Positions 54,068 to 63,510 of a stretch of 64,000 nt of DNA are shown here, one piece after another (position 1 is the stretch's first letter; each line of letters starts with the position of its first letter). Source of the DNA: Rhodobacteraceae bacterium HTCC2083 (lineage in GTDB: Bacteria; Pseudomonadota; Alphaproteobacteria; Rhodobacterales; Rhodobacteraceae); assembly GCA_000156115.1 (NCBI GenBank), contig DS995276.1, positions 2,241,719 to 2,305,718 on the forward strand, read 5' to 3'. Both the position numbers and the translations under genes were made by a program. A model generated the notes under the pieces. The model saw nothing but the letters and a program-made list of their open reading frames with translations, was not told where the DNA came from and made no database searches.

Positions 54068-55345
54068 TTATTCGGCCGCCGCAGGGATGACCGCAGCTTG
54101 TCCGTCATAGTCGGCGTAAGCTCGTTGAATCGCAATCTGATCAGCGACAAACTTGGCATCATGCCAAACGCCCCATAGAAACGTCGATCCACGGCGCGAT
54201 TGCCACGGCAGGCCAAGAAAATAGAGGCCCGGTTCCTTGGACACACCGCGTTGATGGATTGGCGCGCCCTTGTCGTCAAATGCATCCGCTTTGAGCCAGC
54301 CAAAGTCCTGTTTATATCCGGTCGCCCAGATGATTGTGGTGATGCCTTCAGCGGCAAAATCCAAACTATCAATCGGATCAGTCAGGCTGGCAGGTTCAGG
54401 GAATACAGCGCGTGCGTCAGGATCAAGCGGCAGATCAAGCCCCATGGCCGCAACGTAGGCATCCGCATCGTCTAGCAACTGGTTGTAATTGGCATCCCCT
54501 GCATCAACATTCTTGCGAACGTCATCCGCGAAGGTTAATGCGCCGTTTTCATAGGTGTTCGCCATGCCAAGCAACGTGACGCCTTCACCCGCGAGACGGC
54601 GAAAATCCATCGTATGCCCGCCGTATGCCCCGCTGACAGAAATCGTGACATGTTCGGTCCCTGGTTTTTGCGCAGCCATATCCCACAGGCCCAAAACGCC
54701 AAGCCACCAAACAAAATCGCGTCCGCGATACCTGCGCGGCGGACGATCATGCGGGCCGACAGACAGAAAGACCTTTCGCCCTGCACGGTTCAATTCATCT
54801 GCGATTTGCGCACCCGAAGACCCAGCGCCCACGACCATAACGGCCCCATCGGCAAGCTGATCGGGATTGCGGTATTCGGCAGAGTGCATTTGGTGCACGC
54901 TAGCATCTTTGGGCACAATTGGCGGAATAACCGGATGCTGGAAAGCACCAGTCGCAGACACGATCCGCATGGCTTCGATCACGCCATCGCTGGTCTCAAC
55001 GTGAAAGCCCGCGCGATCTTTGAACGGCCTAGCGCTCAGCACCTCGATGCCTGTGCGCACTGGTGCATTCACCATATCGGCGTATTTTTCGATGTAGTCC
55101 GCTACGCGGTCCTTGCCGACAAATGCGTCCGGCGCATTTCCAATGAATTCAAGGTTTGGGAACCGATCATGCCACACGGGGCCATTCGTGACCAAAGCAT
55201 CCCAACGGGATGTGCGCCAGGCTTCGGCGATGCGGCTTTTCTCAAGCACCAGAAACGGCACGCCTTGTTGGCCGAGATGCTCACACAGCGCGATGCCTGC
55301 CTGTCCCGCACCCACGACGAGCGTGTCGATCTTTTCAACTGACAT
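54068..55345 (-). CDS. flavin-containing monooxygenase-like NAD(P)/FAD oxidoreductase
   Basis: A 425-residue flavoenzyme with the FAD motif VVGAGQAGIALCEHLGQ near residue 10, an NADPH motif VVGAGSSGAQIADELN near residue 170, and WATGYKQDFGWL near residue 345. It resembles CzcO/TrmO-type monooxygenases that oxygenate amines or other soft nucleophiles. The start at 55345 follows GGAGGG seven bases upstream; a second ATG five codons earlier is less likely. It is the first gene of the minus-strand amine operon. Confidence 0.87.
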   Translation of the reverse strand: MSVEKIDTLVVGAGQAGIALCEHLGQQGVPFLVLEKSRIAEAWRTSRWDALVTNGPVWHDRFPNLEFIGNAPDAFVGKDRVADYIEKYADMVNAPVRTGIEVLSARPFKDRAGFHVETSDGVIEAMRIVSATGAFQHPVIPPIVPKDASVHQMHSAEYRNPDQLADGAVMVVGAGSSGAQIADELNRAGRKVFLSVGPHDRPPRRYRGRDFVWWLGVLGLWDMAAQKPGTEHVTISVSGAYGGHTMDFRRLAGEGVTLLGMANTYENGALTFADDVRKNVDAGDANYNQLLDDADAYVAAMGLDLPLDPDARAVFPEPASLTDPIDSLDFAAEGITTIIWATGYKQDFGWLKADAFDDKGAPIHQRGVSKEPGLYFLGLPWQSRRGSTFLWGVWHDAKFVADQIAIQRAYADYDGQAAVIPAAAE

Positions 55346-55544
55346 TCGAAGTCCCTCCAAGAGTTAGTCTAAAGATTGCCGTTTGTGCAGCACGAGAAAA
55401 GAACAGTCTGCATTACCCTTGATTAGGGTTTGACTAAGATTTTTCTTCGCCAAGTAGGAAACGCCTAAGTTAACCTTCGATATTTGCGTGGTGACAACCT
55501 ATGAATGAGCGCGTTAGCCTCTTTTTGACCTAGGGGGACAATCA
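55346..55544. promoter_or_regulatory. divergent promoter region between FMO-like and potA genes
   Basis: About 200 bases separating the two amine-catabolic operons. It contains a perfect inverted repeat ACCCT-TGATT-AGGGT at 55415-55429, and a TTAGTC/GACTAA pair at about 55364 and 55432, consistent with operators for the LysR regulator in the operon. The exact promoter elements are not resolved by eye. Confidence 0.45.
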
Positions 55545-56636
55545 ATGAACGACACCGCAGAAATCGCAATCGACGTGCGCGATGCTGTCAAGCGCTATGG
55601 TGATTTCACTGCGTTGCAAAAAATTTCTCTCGGGATTCGTGACAATGAATTCTTTACACTTTTGGGGCCATCTGGTTGCGGCAAGACGACGCTTTTGCGG
55701 ATGATCGCAGGCTTTGAGGATGTCACCGAAGGTGGGATTTTTCTGTTTGGCGATGAAATTGAAACTTTGCCGCCCCACAAACGTCCTGTGAACACCGTCT
55801 TTCAAAACTACGCGCTTTTCCCGCACATGACGATCCTAGAGAACGTCGGTTTCGGTCTTGAAATGAAAGGAAGTTCGCGCAAAGACGCCGCCAAACGTGC
55901 CGCCGAGATGTTGGAGCTGGTACACCTGTCCCAGTTCGCCAAACGCAAGCCTGCGCAACTGTCGGGCGGCCAACAACAACGCGTGGCGCTTGCGCGCGCT
56001 CTTGCCCCTTCTCCAAAGGTTTTACTGCTGGACGAGCCTTTGTCTGCACTCGATCTAAAATTGCGTAAAGCTATGCAGATTGAGCTTAAACACATTCAGC
56101 GCGAGACTGGGATTACCTTCATTTTCGTCACCCACGACCAAGAAGAAGCCCTGACCATGTCAGATAGAATCGCGGTGATGTCTGCGGGTGAGTTGCAACA
56201 ACTTGGCCGGCCGCGCGATATCTACGAACATCCCCGCAACATGTTTGTGGCCGACTTCATTGGTGACACGAACCTGCTTGAGGTGTCAGTGGACAAGATT
56301 GCCGATGGTCGCGCCCAGTGTCATATCGGTGGCGGGCACGCCTTGGCGTGTGATGCCGTTGATGGTGTTCAAACTGGCGCAAAAGTTCACCTGTCCGTAC
56401 GCCCTGAACGTCTGATCCTGTCCGAAGAAGCAGGCAATGGCACAAGTCTTAGAGGCACGGTAACCGAGAATATCTACATCGGCACAGACATCACCACGAT
56501 GATTGACCTGGAAGGCGGTCCAAAAATCACGGTGCGCGCGTCTAATACCGAACGCGGCAATAAACGCCTGATTGAACCGGGAAACCCTGCATTTGTGACC
56601 ATGGAAACAGGTGCTGCGCGCCTGTTGCTCGACTGA
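55545..56636 (+). CDS. potA: polyamine-type ABC transporter ATP-binding protein
   Basis: A 363-residue ATPase of the PotA/PotG class. Walker A is GPSGCGKTT (about 43-51), the Q-loop NTVFQNYALFPHMT, the signature LSGGQQQRVALARAL, Walker B LLLDEPLSALD, and the H-loop FVTHDQEEAL, followed by a TOBE domain. It powers the importer formed with the next two permeases and PotD-like binding protein. A GGGGGA site precedes the ATG. It opens the plus-strand operon; substrate is inferred from neighbours. Confidence 0.9.
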   Translation: MNDTAEIAIDVRDAVKRYGDFTALQKISLGIRDNEFFTLLGPSGCGKTTLLRMIAGFEDVTEGGIFLFGDEIETLPPHKRPVNTVFQNYALFPHMTILENVGFGLEMKGSSRKDAAKRAAEMLELVHLSQFAKRKPAQLSGGQQQRVALARALAPSPKVLLLDEPLSALDLKLRKAMQIELKHIQRETGITFIFVTHDQEEALTMSDRIAVMSAGELQQLGRPRDIYEHPRNMFVADFIGDTNLLEVSVDKIADGRAQCHIGGGHALACDAVDGVQTGAKVHLSVRPERLILSEEAGNGTSLRGTVTENIYIGTDITTMIDLEGGPKITVRASNTERGNKRLIEPGNPAFVTMETGAARLLLD

Positions 56637-57562
56637 TGGCGGGCGGTGCGGCCACTGGCGGTTCTGCCGCGTCTGATACCTACAACCAGGCACGTAACTG
56701 GTTGTTGATGCCGTCATGGCTGGTACTGGGCTTTTTCGTCTTTACGCCCGTTTGCGTTATGGTCATCTATTCGTTCCTGACCAAAGAATTTCGCGGCGGC
56801 GTCATTTGGGAGCCTACCCTTGCGGCCTATGATCAATTTTTCTTTGACCGCGGGCTTTTTGGCGATAGCGACCCAACGCTGCAATGGACCTACATCGAAA
56901 TCTTCTGGCGTTCTATCTGGCAAGCAGGTCTGGCGACCATCCTATCGCTGCTCATCGGGTTTCCGACTGCTTATTATATTGCTACACGCCCCGCCAAAAC
57001 GCGCGCGATTTGGGTGTTTCTGATCACCATTCCCTATTGGGTAAACTTGCTGATCCGCACCGTGTCGATGAAGTTCCTGTTGCGCGACGAAGGACCAATG
57101 AACGACTTTCTTATTAATGTTGGCATCCTCAGTGAACCTTTGCAAATCGTGAACACCAACATCGCCGTGCAATTGGGTTTGTTCTACAGCTATCTGCCGT
57201 TTATGGTTCTGCCAATTTATGCCGCGGTTGAGCGCTATAATTTCACCATGTCCGAAGCCGCCGCCGATCTTTACGCTACCAAATGGACGACCTTGCGGCG
57301 CATCGTGCTGCCCGCTGTGAAACCCGGTGTCATTGCAGGCTGCATCCTTGTTTTTGTGCCCAGCCTTGGGGCGTTTCTTGCGCCTGATCTTCTGGGCGGA
57401 GCCAAGAATTTCATGATCGGCTCGCTGATCGAAGAACAATTCAAAGGTAACGCTGGAAACTGGCCGTTTGGGGCCGCTGCATCCATGATCTTGCTGAGCA
57501 TGGTGTTGGTCTTGCTGATAATTTTCGCCAGCCAGCAACGCCGCGCAGGAGCCACGACATGA
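56636..57562 (+). CDS. potB: polyamine-type ABC transporter permease (PotB-like)
   Basis: A 308-residue inner-membrane permease with six hydrophobic segments and the cytoplasmic EAA loop [26 protein letters not shown] near residue 200 that contacts the ATPase. The start overlaps the potA stop by one base (TGATG). It ends with a 4-base overlap into the second permease. Confidence 0.92.
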   Translation: MAGGAATGGSAASDTYNQARNWLLMPSWLVLGFFVFTPVCVMVIYSFLTKEFRGGVIWEPTLAAYDQFFFDRGLFGDSDPTLQWTYIEIFWRSIWQAGLATILSLLIGFPTAYYIATRPAKTRAIWVFLITIPYWVNLLIRTVSMKFLLRDEGPMNDFLINVGILSEPLQIVNTNIAVQLGLFYSYLPFMVLPIYAAVERYNFTMSEAAADLYATKWTTLRRIVLPAVKPGVIAGCILVFVPSLGAFLAPDLLGGAKNFMIGSLIEEQFKGNAGNWPFGAAASMILLSMVLVLLIIFASQQRRAGATT

Positions 57563-58365
57563 GCGCGAATACTGATGTAAAAACCTACGCCGGATTTCGA
57601 TCGATCACCCTGTTATGCTTGGTCATTCTGTATGCGCCGCTGATCGTGGTCACGGTATATTCGTTTAACGCCTCGGAATCGATCACCGCATGGGGCGGCT
57701 GGTCGCTGCGCTGGTACGCGGATGTGTTCATCGGACCCGAAAGCGCAAAGTTTCAACAAGCCGCGATCAATTCGTTTTCCATGGCAACCATTGCTGCCAC
57801 GGCGGCCACGGCCATCGCTACAGCCGCGGCAACAGCAATCGTACGGGGCGGAAAATATCGTTTACGCACCCCTTCACTGGGGCTGATCACCCTGCCAATC
57901 ATGGTGCCTGAAATCGTGCTCGCCGTTGCGACGCTTATCTTCTTTAATGCAATTGGGTTCACGCGCGGCTACATGACCATTCTTGTCGCACATATCGCGT
58001 TTTGCATCCCCTTTGCCTACCTCCCCATCCAAGCGCGAATGCAAGGGATTGAAGACACGTTTGAACACGCTGCGATGGATCTTTATGCGACCAAGGCACA
58101 AGCATTCAAACGTATCCTTTTGCCCCTGATGATGCCTGGCATCATCTCGGGCTTTTTGCTGGCGTTCATTGTCAGCCTCGACGATTTCATCATCACCAAC
58201 TTTGTCAAAGGAGCGGGTATCGAAACCCTCCCGACGGCGATCTTTGGCTCGGTGAAACAAGGGCTAAAGCCCAATATCATGGCCATCTCTACGATGCTTC
58301 TCAGCCTATCGATCGTGATGGTCACCATTTCTTACTTCGTCTCGAAGTTCGACAACACTAAATAA
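57559..58365 (+). CDS. potC: polyamine-type ABC transporter permease (PotC-like)
   Basis: A 268-residue permease with the typical N-terminal helix containing [18 protein letters not shown], six membrane segments and an EAA-loop [27 protein letters not shown] at about residue 175. It pairs with the upstream permease. The ATGA overlap implies coupled translation. Confidence 0.93.
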   Translation: MSANTDVKTYAGFRSITLLCLVILYAPLIVVTVYSFNASESITAWGGWSLRWYADVFIGPESAKFQQAAINSFSMATIAATAATAIATAAATAIVRGGKYRLRTPSLGLITLPIMVPEIVLAVATLIFFNAIGFTRGYMTILVAHIAFCIPFAYLPIQARMQGIEDTFEHAAMDLYATKAQAFKRILLPLMMPGIISGFLLAFIVSLDDFIITNFVKGAGIETLPTAIFGSVKQGLKPNIMAISTMLLSLSIVMVTISYFVSKFDNTK

Positions 58366-58383
58366 CAATAGGGAGTTAACAAC

Positions 58384-59412
58384 ATGAAACTACTCACAAC
58401 ATCAGCGATGGCGCTTGCGCTGCTGGCCAACTCGGCAGCAGCCGAAGGCGAATTGGTCTTGTACCATTGGTTTGAGTATATCCCAGCTGAGCTAATTGAG
58501 AAATTCACTGCCGAAACAGGTATCAACGTCACGATGGATACTTACGACTCCAACGAAGCGATGCTTGCTTCGCTAAAAGCGGGCGGTATGGGCACATATG
58601 ACGTTGCAGTGCCTGGAGATTACATGGTTCAGATAATGGCGGGAGAAGGTCTGCTCGATACCATCGCAGATGGCGATTTGGCTAACGAAGGCAACATTGC
58701 GCCAGCATGGGCGGATCCAGCCTTTGATCCGGGTCGCAAACACTCGATCCCTTACCAGTGGGGCTCTACATCGTTCTCTGTGAATACAGAGGATTATGCC
58801 GGCGACATCAACACAACCGACATCCTGTTCCACCCGCCTGCGGAATTGTCTGGTAAAATCAACATGCTCGACAGCCAAGGCGAAGTGATGGCGCTGGCCT
58901 CATTGCACATGGGCATCCCGCAGTGTTCTAATGATCGCGGTCAGCTCAGCGCGCTGAACGACATGTTGCAAGAGGCCAAAACGCACTGGGCATCCTTCAA
59001 CTCTGACACCGCAAAAGAGGTGTTGGTTTCTGGTGATGTGTCTGTGGGCATGATCTATGATGGTTTTAGCGCAAAAGCGCGCGCTGATCGCGCAAGCATC
59101 ACATACGCATTTCCGACCCAAGGTTATGTCGTGTGGATGGACAACGTCGTTCTACTGAAAGACGCTCCAAACCGTGACAGCGCTCTCAAATTCATGGACT
59201 TTTTGCTTGAACCTGAGAACATCGCCGCAGTTTCCAACTATGCGCGCTACGGCAATGGAGTGACAGGCACCGCAGAGTTCCTTGACCCGGAACTGGCAAC
59301 ATTGCCGGAATCCAATCCACCAGCCACGGCAGGAGCAGGCGCATTTGTTGCTGTTTGTGATGAGGCCACACAAGCCGTCTATGACAAAATCTGGACGAAC
59401 CTAAAAAACTAA
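58384..59412 (+). CDS. potD: polyamine-type ABC transporter substrate-binding protein (PotD/PotF-like)
   Basis: A 342-residue periplasmic binding protein with a signal peptide (residues 1-20, LLANSAAAE) and the PotD-like opening LVLYHWFEYIPAELIEKFTAETG. The PYQWGSTSFSVN block matches the polyamine-binding family, as does GYVVWMDNVVLLKDAPNRDSALKFMDF. It starts 18 bases after the permease stop behind GGGAG, and is followed by a strong terminator, typical for the most abundant component. Substrate class is an assignment by similarity; acetylated or methylated polyamines are plausible from the enzymes downstream. Confidence 0.92.
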   Translation: MKLLTTSAMALALLANSAAAEGELVLYHWFEYIPAELIEKFTAETGINVTMDTYDSNEAMLASLKAGGMGTYDVAVPGDYMVQIMAGEGLLDTIADGDLANEGNIAPAWADPAFDPGRKHSIPYQWGSTSFSVNTEDYAGDINTTDILFHPPAELSGKINMLDSQGEVMALASLHMGIPQCSNDRGQLSALNDMLQEAKTHWASFNSDTAKEVLVSGDVSVGMIYDGFSAKARADRASITYAFPTQGYVVWMDNVVLLKDAPNRDSALKFMDFLLEPENIAAVSNYARYGNGVTGTAEFLDPELATLPESNPPATAGAGAFVAVCDEATQAVYDKIWTNLKN

Positions 59413-59434
59413 GTCATCATTTGTCTATTGTCCG

Positions 59435-59463
59435 GCGGCCCCTTCGTTTGGGGCCGCTTTTTT
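59435..59463 (+). terminator. rho-independent terminator after the binding-protein gene
   Basis: GCGGCCCC (59435-59442) pairs with GGGGCCGC (59450-59457), loop TTCGTTT, then TTTTTT. It separates the transporter from the catabolic genes; some read-through probably feeds aphA. Confidence 0.9.
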
Positions 59464-59482
59464 CTACTTATCGGGGCACCTC

Positions 59483-60514
59483 ATGGAAACAATTTTCACA
59501 GAACGCCATAAATTAAGGAATTCGAAAACCGAACTTCACGGTGGCGAGTTTGTCGAACCGTTTGAGCGCCCGTCCCGCGCTGAATACATCATTGGCCGCG
59601 TACGCGACGTTGGACTTGGCTCCATCAGCGAACCCGATGATTTCGGTTTGGACCCCATACGCGCCATTCATGACAAAGGCTTCATCGACTTTCTCCAAGT
59701 CGCATGGGACGAATGGCAGTCTGAGGGTTTCAAAGGCGAAGCGCTGCCAACAGTTTGGCCTGCACGGCGAATGACGCAGCGCATCCCAACACATATTGAA
59801 GGGCGGCTTGGCTACTACGCCCTTGCTTGTGAAACTACGATTTCTGACGGTACGTGGGAAGCGTCCTTTGCCTCTGCGCAAGTCGCCTTGACGGGGGCGC
59901 AGCGCCTGAATGACGGCGCGAAAGCAGTTTTTTCCCTCTGCCGTCCACCCGGCCATCATGCGGCAATCGACATGTATGGCGGCTATTGCTTTATCAACAA
60001 CGCCGCGGTCGCCGCGCAGCATTTTCTGGACACAGGAAGCAAACGCGTTGCGATCCTTGATGTTGACTTTCATCATGGCAATGGCACGCAAGACATCTTC
60101 TATGAGCGCGATGACGTGCTGTTCATCTCACTTCACGGCGACCCTTTGGAGGCCTTCCCGCATTTTCTAGGTCACGCAGATGAAATGGGCATCGGAGTGG
60201 GCAAAGGCTACACCGTCAACTACCCCATGCCTCCGGGCACCGATTTTCCAACATGGCGGGCCGCCTTGATCAAAGCCTTGGCAAAGATCGCGGAATATGC
60301 CCCCGATGTGCTGATTATCTCGCTGGGTGTAGACACTTTCGAGACGGATCCGATCAGTTTCTTCAAACTCAAATCGGACGATTTCACCACCTACGGCGCA
60401 GACATCGGATCGCTTCATCTTCCGACCTTGTTCGTGATGGAAGGCGGTTATGATATTGCCGAAATCGGTGTGAACACTGTGAATGTGCTCCAAGGCTTTG
60501 AGAGCGTATCTTGA
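59483..60514 (+). CDS. aphA: acetylpolyamine amidohydrolase (histone deacetylase family)
   Basis: A 343-residue zinc deacetylase very close to the acetylpolyamine aminohydrolase of Mycoplana ramosa. Recognisable: HKLRNSKTELHGGE at the N-terminus, the catalytic PPGHHA histidine pair, zinc ligands in DVDFHHGNGT and GVDTFE, and the EGGYDIAEIG Tyr region. It releases acetate and free polyamine. Immediately downstream of the polyamine importer and followed, with a 4-base overlap, by an amidase. Confidence 0.93.
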   Translation: METIFTERHKLRNSKTELHGGEFVEPFERPSRAEYIIGRVRDVGLGSISEPDDFGLDPIRAIHDKGFIDFLQVAWDEWQSEGFKGEALPTVWPARRMTQRIPTHIEGRLGYYALACETTISDGTWEASFASAQVALTGAQRLNDGAKAVFSLCRPPGHHAAIDMYGGYCFINNAAVAAQHFLDTGSKRVAILDVDFHHGNGTQDIFYERDDVLFISLHGDPLEAFPHFLGHADEMGIGVGKGYTVNYPMPPGTDFPTWRAALIKALAKIAEYAPDVLIISLGVDTFETDPISFFKLKSDDFTTYGADIGSLHLPTLFVMEGGYDIAEIGVNTVNVLQGFESVS

Positions 60515-62172
60515 ATGTCGTAGAGGCCACAATCGCCGATCTCCGCGCCGCTTTTGAGCGAGGCGACATCACCAGTGTCAGCCTTGTGCAAGCCTACCTT
60601 GATCGCATTGACGCTTTCGACAAAAACGGTCCCTGTTTGAATGCCGTTCCTGTCTTAAATCCTGGTGCCTTGGCTGAGGCCAAGGCCAGTGATGCGCGCA
60701 GGGCTAAGGGTGAAACACGCGGGCCCTTGGATGGTATCCCCTACACCGCCAAAAACAGTTACAAGGTCAAAGGCATGACCGTAGCCGCAGGCTCGCCCGC
60801 ATTCGCCAATCTGATTGCGATGGATGATGCCTTTGCAATTGCGCAACTGCGCAACGCCGGCGCGATCCTTTTGGGGCTCACCAACATGCCGCCTATGGCA
60901 AATGGCGGCATGCAACGGGGCCTCTACGGACGTGCTGAATCACCATATAATCCTGATTATCTGACGGCGGCCTTTGCCTCAGGGTCGTCCAACGGTTCGG
61001 GGACAGCAACAGCCGCCAGCTTTGCTGCATTCGGCTTGGGCGAAGAAACTTGGTCCAGTGGTCGCGCGCCCGCATCCAACAACGCGCTGTGCGCTTATAC
61101 GCCAAGCCGTGGCATCATATCGGTGCGGGGCAATTGGCCATTGGTGCCGACTATGGACGTGGTCGTCCCTCACACGCGTACCATGGCGGATATGTTGGAG
61201 GTTCTGGATGTTTTGGTCCACGACGATCCCGACACACGCGGCGACTTTTGGCGCTGCCAGCCGTGGGTGTCTTTGCCTTCGGTAGCACAAGTGAGACCCC
61301 CGTCTTACCAAGAGTTGACCAATGGATCGCTGGCTGGAAAACGGTTAGGCGTGCCAGCGATATATATCAATGCCTCTGCAGGTGAGAGCTGCGCAGGCAT
61401 TGGCGGCCCAACAGGCAAACGCATCGAAACACGCGCATCCATTATTGACCTGTGGCACGAGGCTCGCTCCGTCCTTGAAAAGGCGGGTGCAGAGGTCGTG
61501 ATTGTCGATTTTCCCGTTGTCACCAATTACGAAGGCACGCCCAACTTTGTCACGCGCGGCATCCTTCCCGCCGATTATCTTCACCATGAAATCACGGATC
61601 TATCGGTCTGGGCTTGGGATGATTTTTTGAAAACCAACGCAGATCCGACGCTCAATAGCTTGGCTGCTGTTGATGGGTCACAGATATTCCCTCAACCCGA
61701 TGGCAGCCTCGCTGACCGCTACAAAGGCTTTGAGGGCGACATCGCCGATTATCCCGCCCATGCGCGCACGAACCCGCGCGATGACTTCCTCGACATTCCA
61801 ACCCTCTCCGAAGGGCTGCGCGGGCTTGAGAAGACGCGGCGCATAGACCTTGAGGAGTGGATGGATGAGCACGCGATTGACGCCGTGGTGTTCCCCGCTG
61901 TCGCGGATGTTGGTCCTGCGGACGCTGAGAGTAATCCGACTTCGGCAGATATCGCATGGCGCAATGGTGTTTGGGTCGCCAATGGCAATCTTGCCATCCG
62001 CCACCTTGGCATTCCGACAGTCACCGTTCCAATGGGCACGATGGCAGACATTCATATGCCTGTCGGTCTAACCTTTGCAGGACGTGCCTATTCTGACACC
62101 GATCTGCTCTCCTTGGCCAGTGCATTTGAAGCGACCGGCCCCTATCGCACTCTCCCGCCGAGGACATCATGA
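60511..62172 (+). CDS. amidase (amidase-signature family)
   Basis: A 553-residue Ser-cisSer-Lys amidase. The catalytic Lys is Lys81 in YTAKNSYKVKG. The Ser-rich loop (ASGSSNGSG, residues 156-164) supplies the cis-Ser, and the nucleophile is about Ser183 in ETWSSGRAPA, where most relatives have GGSIRIPA. The start codon is TTG at 60511, overlapping the previous stop as TTGA. It is coupled to a carbon-nitrogen hydrolase through an ATGA overlap. Substrate unknown; an amide formed in amine catabolism is likely. Confidence 0.88.
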   Translation: MNVVEATIADLRAAFERGDITSVSLVQAYLDRIDAFDKNGPCLNAVPVLNPGALAEAKASDARRAKGETRGPLDGIPYTAKNSYKVKGMTVAAGSPAFANLIAMDDAFAIAQLRNAGAILLGLTNMPPMANGGMQRGLYGRAESPYNPDYLTAAFASGSSNGSGTATAASFAAFGLGEETWSSGRAPASNNALCAYTPSRGIISVRGNWPLVPTMDVVVPHTRTMADMLEVLDVLVHDDPDTRGDFWRCQPWVSLPSVAQVRPPSYQELTNGSLAGKRLGVPAIYINASAGESCAGIGGPTGKRIETRASIIDLWHEARSVLEKAGAEVVIVDFPVVTNYEGTPNFVTRGILPADYLHHEITDLSVWAWDDFLKTNADPTLNSLAAVDGSQIFPQPDGSLADRYKGFEGDIADYPAHARTNPRDDFLDIPTLSEGLRGLEKTRRIDLEEWMDEHAIDAVVFPAVADVGPADAESNPTSADIAWRNGVWVANGNLAIRHLGIPTVTVPMGTMADIHMPVGLTFAGRAYSDTDLLSLASAFEATGPYRTLPPRTS

Positions 62173-62954
62173 AACTTGCCATTTTTCAAATGAACTCCGT
62201 TGATCGAAGCGTGACCGAAAACGCAGCCTTGTTCGATCAAGCCTGCGCGGACGCAAAATCAGGGAACGCCGACCTGATTATCTTCCCCGAAATGGCGCTC
62301 ACTGGATATAACATCGGTGCAGATCGCATCCGTAAGCTGGCCGAACCGTGCGATGGCCCGATGATCCAGACCCTTCGCGACATGGCCAAACACCACCGCA
62401 TCGGCGTGGTTTGCGGGTTTCCCGAACTTGACGGTGAACAGGTATTCAATGCAGCAGTGATCATTGATGCCGCCGGCTCAGTGCTTTCAATTTGCCGCAA
62501 GGCGCATTTGTTCGGGGACGTGGACCGCGCGGCGTTCAGTCCAGCGGATACCCTGTGCCCGCTTGTGCAGTTTGGCGATTGGTCGGTGGGGTTTGCGATC
62601 TGTTATGACGTCGAATTCCCCGAACTTGTCCGAGCGTATGCGCTCGCAGGCGCTGACATCGTTCTGGTCCCTACGGCAAACATGCTACCCTACGTCGGTA
62701 TTGCGACACGTGTCGTCCCGGCCCGCGCAGAAGAGAACGAGATCTACGTCGCCTATGCCAACCGTGTAGGCCGTGAGGGCGCGTTCGAATACTGCGGGTT
62801 ATCTTGCGTGGTAGGACCTGATGGCAATGATGTTGCCCGAGCGGGCCGAAACGAAGAATTGATGATTGCCGATATTTCGAAAGAAACCATTGCGCACATA
62901 CGCAGTTCGCTTTCCCATCTCAATGATCGCCGGAGTGACCTGTATCCTTTGTAG
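62169..62954 (+). CDS. carbon-nitrogen hydrolase (nitrilase superfamily)
   Basis: A 261-residue hydrolase with a complete Glu41-Lys111-Cys145 triad (FPEMALTGY, CRKAHLF, AICYDVEFPEL). It belongs to the amidase branch that includes N-carbamoylputrescine amidase and omega-amidase; given the operon it may hydrolyse a carbamoyl or amide intermediate of polyamine breakdown, but similarity alone does not settle the substrate. Last gene of the plus-strand operon; its start overlaps the amidase stop. Confidence 0.9.
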   Translation: MKLAIFQMNSVDRSVTENAALFDQACADAKSGNADLIIFPEMALTGYNIGADRIRKLAEPCDGPMIQTLRDMAKHHRIGVVCGFPELDGEQVFNAAVIIDAAGSVLSICRKAHLFGDVDRAAFSPADTLCPLVQFGDWSVGFAICYDVEFPELVRAYALAGADIVLVPTANMLPYVGIATRVVPARAEENEIYVAYANRVGREGAFEYCGLSCVVGPDGNDVARAGRNEELMIADISKETIAHIRSSLSHLNDRRSDLYPL

Positions 62955-63510
62955 CGCGGCAAAGATTAGTGGGGCCACCTGGATTGCTATCGCCCAAGAC
63001 CAGCAAAAAATTTAAGAATGGGCTCTTAGTTTCGGAAAGCGGCCCTTGAATCAAAAGAACCGAAGGTCGGCTTTGTCCGCAGAGCAGACATAAGTGAGCT
63101 GAGAGCAGACGAGAAGGAGGCAGCTAAGCAGTACGGTTCTTCTCATAGCGGCGCGTCTCCGAAGTCTGGCGACTAAGCTTTAACGCTTTAGAAATTGAGA
63201 AAGGCCGCATTGGTGCGATCCTGCGGGGCCTGTTTGTTTGGCGGGATGAAAGTCTCCTTCTCTAATTGGGTGTTTGGGTCAAGCTCATTTTCCTTCTTTC
63301 TTTCGGGTCATTGTCACTCATCCGGGTCACGCTTCTCTTCGCAGTCTGGTTGATGCCGTGTTGGCACCGCTGCACGCATATGTCGGATCGGACGCGGAGA
63401 GCCTTGCTTTGAGACGCGCTTCAAGATGCGCAGCAGACATTTTCGGCTTCTTCCACGAACCTCGTCCGGTGAGGGACGACCCCGTCAGGATTGGGGCCCG
63501 GCTGTTCAGA
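62955..63510. other. gene-free interval next to an IS110 element
   Basis: No gene is supported. A possible weak hairpin with GGCCGCA / TGCGGGGCC lies near 63204-63230 and could terminate the amine operon or mark the IS end. Open frames here on the plus strand run into the transposase as antisense and are not credible. Confidence 0.4.
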
